Below are positions 1 through 5,346 of a DNA stretch of 5,346 bases, in pieces; positions within the stretch are counted from its first letter, which is position 1; each line of letters begins with the position of its first letter. This DNA comes from Flavobacteriales bacterium (GTDB lineage Bacteria; Bacteroidota; Bacteroidia; Flavobacteriales; BACL11), in the NCBI GenBank assembly GCA_002697505.1, contig NZWA01000085.1:50993-56338 (forward strand), read 5' to 3'. Below the pieces are notes generated by a model. That model had not been told where the DNA came from. It did no database searches and saw only the letters and a list, made by a program, of their open reading frames with translations. The position numbers were made by a program, and so were the translations under genes.

Positions 1-567
1 AGAAATACATTGATTTTCTATTGCTCTCGCTTTAAGCAAGGTACACCATGAATCAATTCTCTTTTCAGGCCAATTTGCTAGAAATATCAATACGTCGTAA
101 TTTTCTATATTCCTTATAAAAACTGGGAACCTTAAATCATAACATATCATCGGACAAATTTTCCAGCCATCTTGTTCAATGATAATTTTTTTATCTCCTT
201 TATTTAGATGTTTATCTTCCTTAGCTATGGAAAATAAATGCTTTTTATCATAAGTTAATATTTTAAGATTTGATTTTATCCATACTAAACGATTGTACAA
301 CTTCTCGTTTTGAGTAATCATTAGTGTACCAACCACTGAACAATTATATTTTTTAGCAATTTTTTTCATCCATGTAATTGTATCCCCATTCATCGATTCA
401 GCTAAATCAGTTTGTTCAGGCAAAAAAGATGTGTTAAACATTTCTGGCAATAAAATAATATCGGCACAAACTATTTCTGAAAACAACTTTTCTAATTTTT
501 TAAAATTTTCTTTTTTACTTTGAGAGATATTGAATTGAACTAAGCTAATTTTCAAATTGTCTTTCAT
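1..567 (-). CDS. Omega-amidase-like carbon-nitrogen hydrolase (YafV/Nit2 type), C-terminus cut by the window edge
   Basis: This is an open frame of 189 codons with no stop, starting at ATG 567-565 and running off the left edge. It is a nitrilase-superfamily hydrolase with the Glu-Lys-Cys catalytic triad visible: Glu42 in LLPEMF, Lys108 in YDKKHLF, and Cys142 in MICYDLRFP. The later blocks FLANWPEKR (about 163-171) and LKARAIENQC (about 178-187) are typical of the YafV/Nit2 branch. That family is cytoplasmic and hydrolyses 2-oxoglutaramate and related omega-amides to the dicarboxylic acid plus ammonia. It often cleans up after glutamine or methionine transaminases. Family members are usually about 250-270 residues, so roughly 70 are missing here. 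The start lies 10 bases after the stop of the aminotransferase-like gene, which suggests co-transcription. No Shine-Dalgarno is seen, only an A/T-rich leader. The family call is secure; the exact substrate is inferred. Confidence 0.92.
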   Translation of the reverse strand, partial: MKDNLKISLVQFNISQSKKENFKKLEKLFSEIVCADIILLPEMFNTSFLPEQTDLAESMNGDTITWMKKIAKKYNCSVVGTLMITQNEKLYNRLVWIKSNLKILTYDKKHLFSIAKEDKHLNKGDKKIIIEQDGWKICPMICYDLRFPVFIRNIENYDVLIFLANWPEKRIDSWCTLLKARAIENQCIS

Positions 568-577
568 GTTTTAAATA

Positions 578-1741
578 CTATATGTTAACTTTAAAATGAC
601 CTTTGAAACAATGAATAAAATTTTCAATCTCTTCTTTACTGTTATAAGCTTGAACTGATATTCTAAATAAAGTATTGTCATTCCAACTAAAAAATGGAAT
701 TTGAATTTTATATTTTTTATAAAACTCTAATTGATTTGACAATAAATCTCCTTTGAAATCGAATATATACGAGCTCATTTGCCCAAGAAAATGTGAGTTA
801 GCTAATGGTTTTAAATTTAGTTCTTTTTGAATTTTATTTGCCGCCCACAAATTTAATTCTCTACATTTTTTTGCTTTATCGTTCCAGTTCTTTTTCTTTA
901 AAAAATTTATTGTCTCAGGAACAGTTAGATATGCTGAGATATCATTGGTTCCTTGCCATTGTAAATAATCTAAAAACTGTGATGAACTAGGCTGTTCAGA
1001 ATCATAACCCCAGCTAATGACTAATGGCTCTATTAGATCTTGTAGATTCTTATTTGAATACAAAAAAGCAACTCCTTTTGGTGAACACATCCATTTGTGA
1101 CAAGCCCCACAATAAAAGTCTACATTTAAATCCTTTAAATCTAATTTTATATGGCCTGGAACGTGAGCACCATCAATTATTGTTATAATTTTTTTTTCTC
1201 TTGCTATTTTACATATTTCTTTTATTGGAAAAATAAGTCCTGTCGGACTAGTAATGTGACTTAAAAAAATAACGCGAGTTTTGTTTGTTATCCCTTTAAC
1301 AAACTCATTTATAAAAAAATCTTTAGTAGTTAATGGGACTGATATTTTCTGATTAATATACTTGAAGCCAATTTTCTTTGATAAATAATTCCAAGCTTTA
1401 TCCATCGCGCCATACTCATGATTGGTTGATAAAACCTCATCTCCCTTATCTAATCTTAAACTTCGTAAAACGGTGTTTAATGCGGTAGATGGATTTGGAA
1501 AATATACTACATCGTCTTTATCACAATTTACATAATGAGATAATGCTGTTCTTGATTTTTCTAAGTTTTTTATAATATCAAACGCTAAAAATTTCACAGG
1601 TTCTTTTTCCAATTGTTTTTGTATCTTAAATTGGGTGTTTAGCAACTCTTTTGGACATGCCCCAAATGAACCATGATTTAAATAAGTTACATTATGATCT
1701 AGGTGAAATAACGATTTTATTTCTTTAGATCCTAGGCACAT
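578..1741 (-). CDS. Class V PLP-dependent aminotransferase-like protein (isopenicillin N epimerase-like), substrate unknown
   Basis: This is a complete 387-residue fold-type I PLP enzyme of the class V family, which includes cysteine desulfurases, isopenicillin N epimerase-like and EgtE-like proteins. The N-terminal block TYLNHGSFGACP (19-30) is the family signature. An Asp that would contact the PLP pyridine nitrogen sits in IIDGAH (Asp190, with His193). The Schiff-base lysine is Lys216 in GACHKWM. QGTND (263-267) looks like the phosphate-binding segment, and Arg360 in FRISVQAYN is the likely carboxylate-binding arginine. The family fits racemisation, C-S lyase or transamination chemistry, and sequence alone does not choose; database names such as isopenicillin N epimerase should not be read as a role in beta-lactam synthesis. 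The start at ATG 1741 gives a normal N-terminus. The gene begins 21 bases after sdhB and ends 10 bases before the omega-amidase gene. It is lysine- and A/T-rich compared with the sdh genes. The stop is TAG. Confidence 0.9.
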   Translation of the reverse strand: MCLGSKEIKSLFHLDHNVTYLNHGSFGACPKELLNTQFKIQKQLEKEPVKFLAFDIIKNLEKSRTALSHYVNCDKDDVVYFPNPSTALNTVLRSLRLDKGDEVLSTNHEYGAMDKAWNYLSKKIGFKYINQKISVPLTTKDFFINEFVKGITNKTRVIFLSHITSPTGLIFPIKEICKIAREKKIITIIDGAHVPGHIKLDLKDLNVDFYCGACHKWMCSPKGVAFLYSNKNLQDLIEPLVISWGYDSEQPSSSQFLDYLQWQGTNDISAYLTVPETINFLKKKNWNDKAKKCRELNLWAANKIQKELNLKPLANSHFLGQMSSYIFDFKGDLLSNQLEFYKKYKIQIPFFSWNDNTLFRISVQAYNSKEEIENFIHCFKGHFKVNI

Positions 1742-1762
1742 ATCATAATATATTAAAATGTA

Positions 1763-2515
1763 TTACTTGTCTAGTTTAAACGACGATGATAAATACTCTC
1801 TATTCATTTTTGAAATATAGTCAATAGAAATACTTTTGGGACATTCAATCTCGCATGCTCCTGTATTAGTACAGTTTCCAAACCCTTCCTTGTCCATTTG
1901 CTTAATCATGTTTTGAACTCTTTCTTTTCTTTCAACCTGACCTTGTGGTAAATATGCATATTGAGACACTTTAGCAGCCACAAATAACATAGCTGAACTA
2001 TTTTTACACGTAGCAACACATGCTGCACATCCTATACAAGCTGCAGCATCAAAAGCTTTATCGGCATCGTTTTTCTCTATTGGAATTGCATTAGCATCTT
2101 GTGAATTTCCTGATGTATTAACAGAAATAAATCCGCCTGCATGCTGAACTCTGTCAAAAGCAGACCTATCAACTACTAAATCTTTAATTACAGGTAGTGC
2201 TACGGATCTCCAAGGTTCAACATGAATTGTATCTCCATCATTAAACATACGCATATGTAGTTGACACGTAGTTACTCCTCTACCTGGTCCATGAGCCTGT
2301 CCATTTATATATAACGAACACATACCGCATATACCTTCTCTGCAATCATGATCAAAAGCAATCGGTTCTTCACCTTTTGTTATTAAATCATTATTTAAGA
2401 TGTCTAACATTTCAAGAAATGATGAGTCTTGTGAAATTCCTGTAACATTATAACTAACCATTTTACCCTTTTCCTTTCTGTTTTTTTGTCGCCAAACCTT
2501 AATTGTTAAATCCAT
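1763..2515 (-). CDS. sdhB: Succinate dehydrogenase iron-sulfur subunit (SdhB)
   Basis: This 250-residue protein is the electron-transfer subunit of complex II, bound to SdhA on the cytoplasmic side of the membrane. The N-terminal plant-type ferredoxin domain (about 1-105) carries the [2Fe-2S] ligands Cys58, Cys63, Cys66 and Cys84, in DHDCREGICGMC and TTC. The C-terminal bacterial-ferredoxin domain has CIGCAACVATC (160-170) and CTNTGACEIECP (215-226). By alignment with known SdhB/FrdB, Cys160, Cys163, Cys166 and Cys225 bind [4Fe-4S], while Cys170, Cys215 and Cys221 bind [3Fe-4S]. All expected ligands are present, and the length is normal for Bacteroidota. The ATG at 2515 lies 5 bases after the sdhA stop, and the predicted N-terminus (MDLTIKVWRQKN) matches the family's usual beginning. 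No Shine-Dalgarno is visible, so translation may be coupled to sdhA. No terminator is seen after the TAA stop. Confidence 0.97.
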   Translation of the reverse strand: MDLTIKVWRQKNRKEKGKMVSYNVTGISQDSSFLEMLDILNNDLITKGEEPIAFDHDCREGICGMCSLYINGQAHGPGRGVTTCQLHMRMFNDGDTIHVEPWRSVALPVIKDLVVDRSAFDRVQHAGGFISVNTSGNSQDANAIPIEKNDADKAFDAAACIGCAACVATCKNSSAMLFVAAKVSQYAYLPQGQVERKERVQNMIKQMDKEGFGNCTNTGACEIECPKSISIDYISKMNREYLSSSFKLDK

Positions 2516-2520
2516 ATTTT

Positions 2521-4539
2521 TTATTTGTAACTTCTTTGTTTTAATTCAACCTCCTTGAATTCTAATTGTTCTTTATGTAATATTGCTTCAGAAGGTTCTC
2601 CTTTATATTCCCAAGCTGAAACAAAAGAAAAATTAACATCATCTCTCTTGGCCTCACCTTTTTGCAATCCACCCTCCTCAACAGATTCTTCTCTAAAGTG
2701 TCCTCCACAAGATTCATTTCTTTCTAATGCATCTTTAGCAAACAATTCGCCAAGTTCTAATAAGTCTGCAACTCTTCCGGCTTTTTCTAATTCAGGGTTT
2801 AAGCTATTTTTGTCACCTAATACTCTAACATTTTCCCAAAATTCGCTTCTTAGTTTTTTAATAGATGTAATTGCTTTGTTTAAACCCTCTTCATTTCGAG
2901 ACATTCCTACGTATTCCCACATTATTTTTCCTAATTGCCTGTGAAAATAATCTACAGGCTTTGTCCCTTTAACGTTCAAAATTTTATCAATTCTTGCTAC
3001 AACGTCTTGTTCTGCTTTAACAAATTCGGGCAATTCTGTTGAAATAGGACCAGTTCTAATTTCATCTGCAAGATAATCTCCAATAGTATAAGGCAAAACA
3101 AAATATCCATCAGCTAAACCTTGCATTAATGCTGACGCTCCAAGTCTATTTGCTCCATGATCAGAAAAGTTTGCCTCACCAATACAATAACAGCCTGGAA
3201 TTGTCGTCATTAGATTATAGTCAACCCAAACACCTCCCATGGTATAGTGAACCGCAGGGTATATCATCATAGGAGTTTTGTATGGGTTTTGCGCAACAAT
3301 TTTCTCATACATTTGAAAAAGATTACCATACTTTGAAGCTATTACAGTTTCTCCAAGTTTAATAATATCCTTTTTTGTTGGGTTCTGCACCCTTTTTGTC
3401 TTTGCTTCTTGTCTACCATATCTTTCTATTGCACTAGAGAAATCTAAATACACTGCTTCACCTGTAACATTTACACCAAAACCTGCATCTATTCTTTCTT
3501 TAGCGGCTCTTGATGCAACATCTCTTGGAACCAGATTTCCAAACGCCGGATATCTTCTTTCTAGATAATAATCTCTATCCTCTTCTTTTATTTGTGTTGG
3601 TTTTAGCCTGCCTTCACGAACCGCTTTTGCATCGTCAATATTTTTAGGAACCCAAATCCTTCCATCATTTCTTAATGACTCCGACATTAAAGTTAGTTTT
3701 GATTGATGGTCTCCACTTCTAGGAATACATGTTGGATGAATTTGTGTGTAACATGGGTTGGCAAAGAAGGCGCCTTGTTTATGTATTTTCCATGCTGCCG
3801 TTACATTAGACCCCATTGCATTTGTAGATAAATAAAAAACGTTTCCATATCCTCCACTAGCAATAACAACAGCATGAGCTGAGTGTCTTTCTATCTTTCC
3901 TGTTTCTAAATTTCTTGCAATTATTCCTCGTGCTTTACCATCAACTTTTACCAAGTCGAGCATCTCATGCCTATTATAAGGTGTTATCTTACCTTTACCT
4001 ATCTGTCTATTCATTGCTGAATAAGCGCCTAATAATAACTGTTGTCCTGTTTGACCTTTTGCATAAAATGTTCTTGAAACTAATACTCCACCAAATGATC
4101 TATTATCAAGTAAACCACCATATTCACGACCAAATGGAACACCTTGAGCAACACATTGATCAATAATATTTGTAGAAACTTCTGCAAGTCTATATACATT
4201 TGCTTCTCTGGCTCTATAATCACCTCCTTTTACAGTATCATAAAATAGTCTGTATACTGAATCTCCGTCGTTTTGATAATTCTTCGCAGCATTTATTCCA
4301 CCTTGTGCGGCAATAGAATGGGCTCTTCGAGGTGAATCTTGGTAGCAAAATGTCTTAACATTATAGCCCAGCTCAGCTAATGTAGCGGAGGCTGATCCTC
4401 CTGCTAAGCCAGTTCCCACTACAATAATATCTATGTTCCTTTTGTTAGCAGGATTAACCAAATTAATCTTATTTTTATGGTTTGTCCATTTATCCTTAAG
4501 GGCTCCTTGCGGTATATTTGATTTAAGTTTAGCTGACAT
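2521..4539 (-). CDS. sdhA: Succinate dehydrogenase flavoprotein subunit (SdhA)
   Basis: This 672-residue catalytic subunit of complex II oxidises succinate to fumarate in the TCA cycle. The FAD-binding Rossmann motif is VGTGLAGG (41-48). His74 in RRAHSIAAQGGIN is the expected covalent FAD attachment site. Active-site residues recognised by comparison with SdhA/FrdA are His268 (QIHPT), Arg339, the presumed proton-transfer arginine (LVPRDVASRA), His431 (VHYTMGG) and Arg465 (HGANRLGAS). The C-terminal helical domain follows from about 500, with CGGHFREES near 611-619. The protein is longer than the E. coli enzyme (about 590), as is usual for the Bacteroidota flavoprotein. The ATG at 4539 lies 6 bases after the sdhC stop, within TAATAAATAATG, and 5 bases separate its TAA stop from sdhB. 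Fumarate reductase is the alternative reading, since sequence alone cannot fix direction. Nothing is missing or broken. Confidence 0.97.
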   Translation of the reverse strand: MSAKLKSNIPQGALKDKWTNHKNKINLVNPANKRNIDIIVVGTGLAGGSASATLAELGYNVKTFCYQDSPRRAHSIAAQGGINAAKNYQNDGDSVYRLFYDTVKGGDYRAREANVYRLAEVSTNIIDQCVAQGVPFGREYGGLLDNRSFGGVLVSRTFYAKGQTGQQLLLGAYSAMNRQIGKGKITPYNRHEMLDLVKVDGKARGIIARNLETGKIERHSAHAVVIASGGYGNVFYLSTNAMGSNVTAAWKIHKQGAFFANPCYTQIHPTCIPRSGDHQSKLTLMSESLRNDGRIWVPKNIDDAKAVREGRLKPTQIKEEDRDYYLERRYPAFGNLVPRDVASRAAKERIDAGFGVNVTGEAVYLDFSSAIERYGRQEAKTKRVQNPTKKDIIKLGETVIASKYGNLFQMYEKIVAQNPYKTPMMIYPAVHYTMGGVWVDYNLMTTIPGCYCIGEANFSDHGANRLGASALMQGLADGYFVLPYTIGDYLADEIRTGPISTELPEFVKAEQDVVARIDKILNVKGTKPVDYFHRQLGKIMWEYVGMSRNEEGLNKAITSIKKLRSEFWENVRVLGDKNSLNPELEKAGRVADLLELGELFAKDALERNESCGGHFREESVEEGGLQKGEAKRDDVNFSFVSAWEYKGEPSEAILHKEQLEFKEVELKQRSYK

Positions 4540-4545
4540 TATTTA

Positions 4546-5208
4546 TTAATTAAAAAAATGAAAAAGTGCAATAAAAACAAATCCAAGCGGTACTAAAATA
4601 GCATATACTATACTCAGGCTCTTTATTGTTAAAGTATACTTACTATAATTTACTCCAGTAGACTGAAATGATGATTGAAATCCATGTAGTAAATGCAGAG
4701 ATAGAAAAATAAATGACAAACAATAAAGAACAACTCTCCATAAATCATCAAATTTATGTTCTAGTTCTTCAAAGTATCTAAAAGGATTTTCAGGTTTAAA
4801 ATCTATGTACTTATATTTTATTTCTGGCACCCAAAAATCGTAGAAATGTAATGCTAAAAATAACATAATCATAAGTCCTGTTACAATCATATTTCTGCTA
4901 ATCCAACTTGAATTGTTAGATGGTTTGTTTATGGCATAGTTTATTGGGCGCGCAGATTTATTTTTTATTTCTAAATAAATACCCATACCCAAATGAAAAA
5001 CTACTCCAAATATCAAAACTGGTTGCAATAAAAATTGTACAACAAAATTGGTCCCCATAAAGTGAGAGACCTTATTAAACATTTCCGCACTAAAAACAGA
5101 AAGCATATTGATGGTAAGATGTTGTAATAAAAAGATCATAAGAAACAGTCCTGAAACTGCCATCAAAACTTTTTTACCAACTGATGTGTTAATGATATTT
5201 GTTGACAC
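4546..5208 (-). CDS. sdhC: Succinate dehydrogenase cytochrome b subunit (SdhC, five-helix diheme type)
   Basis: This 220-residue membrane anchor of complex II carries two b hemes and the quinone site, and it replaces the separate SdhC and SdhD of E. coli. Five hydrophobic helices can be seen at about 15-37, 55-80, 103-126, 154-178 and 193-218. The probable heme ligands, by comparison with Bacillus SdhC and Wolinella FrdC, are His30 (LLQHLTIN), His72 (VVFHLGMG), His121 (LALHFYDF) and His172 (LSLHLLHGFQS), with His175 as an alternative to the last. No SdhD gene is present, as expected for this class. The partner quinone is inferred to be menaquinone from the lineage. The start is GTG at 5208-5206. 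No ATG, GTG or TTG lies in frame upstream within the promoter region, and the next Met (residue 16) would cut into helix 1. The gene is first in the operon, and its TAA stop lies 6 bases before sdhA. Confidence 0.95.
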   Translation of the reverse strand: MSTNIINTSVGKKVLMAVSGLFLMIFLLQHLTINMLSVFSAEMFNKVSHFMGTNFVVQFLLQPVLIFGVVFHLGMGIYLEIKNKSARPINYAINKPSNNSSWISRNMIVTGLMIMLFLALHFYDFWVPEIKYKYIDFKPENPFRYFEELEHKFDDLWRVVLYCLSFIFLSLHLLHGFQSSFQSTGVNYSKYTLTIKSLSIVYAILVPLGFVFIALFHFFN

Positions 5209-5224
5209 AATAATTCTTTTTATG

Positions 5225-5255
5225 CAAAGATAATACAGAATTTACAAAACCACAA
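5225..5255 (-). promoter_or_regulatory. Bacteroidota-type promoter of the sdhCAB operon
   Basis: Read on the minus strand, TATCTTTG at 5232-5225 is an exact match to the Bacteroidota -7 consensus TAnnTTTG. A TTG at 5255-5253 lies 20 bases upstream, within the 17-23 base spacing reported for flavobacterial promoters. Transcription would start near 5218-5221, leaving a leader of only about 10-13 bases before the sdhC GTG. The consensus is established for Bacteroides and Flavobacterium; the start site here is inferred. Confidence 0.75.
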
Positions 5256-5273
5256 TTTATTTGTTTTACAAAA
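5241..5273. repeat. Nine-base direct repeat TTTACAAAA in the sdhC promoter region
   Basis: TTTACAAAA occurs at 5241-5249 and again at 5265-5273, with starts 24 bases apart. The second copy is part of a small dyad, TTGT-TTT-ACAA (5261-5271). One copy lies between the proposed -33 and -7 elements of sdhC and the other just upstream of the -33 element, which is a plausible placement for a regulator. The region is so A/T-rich that chance is a serious alternative. Confidence 0.3.
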
Positions 5274-5299
5274 TCTCAATTAATACTAATTTTAAATTA

Positions 5300-5307
5300 T
5301 ATTTTTG
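5300..5307 (+). promoter_or_regulatory. Possible -7 element of a divergent promoter
   Basis: TATTTTTG on the plus strand matches the Bacteroidota -7 consensus TAnnTTTG and lies 22 bases before the ATG at 5330. No TTG is found at the expected -33 distance, so the match could be fortuitous in this A/T-rich DNA. If real, it would place a divergent promoter back to back with that of sdhC. Confidence 0.35.
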
Positions 5308-5329
5308 TTATAACGTTAAATAGGTTAAA

Positions 5330-5346
5330 ATGAAATATCTTCCAAT
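5330..5346 (+). CDS. Possible start of a divergent gene, only five codons visible
   Basis: An ATG at 5330 opens a frame reading M-K-Y-L-P up to the right edge. A TAG stop lies in frame at 5321-5323, so this ATG would be the first start available. The A-rich sequence just before it (GGTTAAAATG) resembles leaders of other genes in this lineage, and a -7-like element lies 22 bases upstream. Bacteroidota Xaa-Pro aminopeptidases often begin with a similar M-K-Y-x-P stretch, but five residues cannot identify a protein and I make no functional call. Confidence 0.4.

Noticed and set aside
1..567. Possibility that the leftmost gene is a decayed fragment
   Set aside because: All 189 codons read in one frame with the full Glu-Lys-Cys triad and family blocks in order. 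The missing end is due to the window edge.
805..990. Plus-strand open frame of 61 codons
   Set aside because: It lies entirely opposite the class V enzyme, whose minus-strand reading carries clear family motifs across the same bases. The plus-strand product shows no recognisable domain.
1744..1746. ATG just upstream of the class V start
   Set aside because: It is out of frame and reaches a TAG after four codons.
1756..1763. TACATTTT on the minus strand as an internal promoter for the class V gene
   Set aside because: It matches seven of eight positions of TAnnTTTG, but the last base is wrong and no TTG lies at the proper distance upstream. Such near matches are expected by chance in this A/T-rich DNA.
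2555..2944. Plus-strand open frame of 129 codons
   Set aside because: It is antisense to the conserved C-terminal part of sdhA. Its Ser/Leu/Pro-rich composition is what the reverse of Lys/Glu-rich coding gives, and it has no promoter or leader of its own that I can see.
3915..4166. Plus-strand open frame of 83 codons
   Set aside because: It is antisense to the sdhA region around residues 125-208, and nothing in it resembles a known protein.
2521..5208. Fumarate reductase rather than succinate dehydrogenase
   Set aside because: The two enzymes cannot be separated with certainty by sequence. The five-helix diheme type with CAB order in a flavobacterium-like genome is usually the aerobic TCA-cycle enzyme, so the SDH name is preferred.

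Overview
This window is AT-rich DNA from a member of the Bacteroidota, most likely a flavobacterium-like marine or host-associated lineage. Three things point there. The succinate dehydrogenase proteins are closest, as I recall the families, to the Bacteroidota/Flavobacteriia type: a single five-helix cytochrome b subunit, a long flavoprotein of 672 residues, and an iron-sulfur subunit with the motifs of that group. The genes lack Shine-Dalgarno sequences and are preceded by A/T-rich tracts. The promoter upstream of sdhC matches the Bacteroidota consensus (TTG, about 20 bases, TAnnTTTG). The assignment is by recognition only; no search was run.

Layout: everything that can be read in full lies on the minus strand as one tightly packed series, read from right to left. 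It runs sdhC (5208-4546), sdhA (4539-2521), sdhB (2515-1763), a class V PLP-dependent aminotransferase-like gene (1741-578), and a nitrilase-superfamily omega-amidase-like gene (567 to beyond the left edge). The gaps are 6, 5, 21 and 10 bases, with no terminator in any of them, so a single five-gene transcript is the simplest reading. The 121-base region 5209-5329 holds the sdhC promoter, a short repeated motif and possibly a second promoter facing right. A plus-strand ATG at 5330 may begin a divergent gene of which only five codons are visible.

Function: SdhCAB together form the membrane-bound succinate:menaquinone oxidoreductase (complex II). SdhA oxidises succinate on covalent FAD, SdhB carries electrons through three iron-sulfur clusters, and the diheme SdhC passes them to quinone. 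The two downstream genes are not part of complex II. The omega-amidase family hydrolyses omega-amides of dicarboxylic acids (2-oxoglutaramate, 2-oxosuccinamate, succinamate) to TCA-cycle acids plus ammonia, so its linkage to succinate dehydrogenase makes metabolic sense. The substrate of the class V enzyme is unknown.

Overall this is mostly ordinary core metabolism. I see no mobile element, CRISPR array, RNA gene or defence system. The points most worth a second look are the downstream class V/omega-amidase pair, and the GTG start with a very short leader on sdhC.
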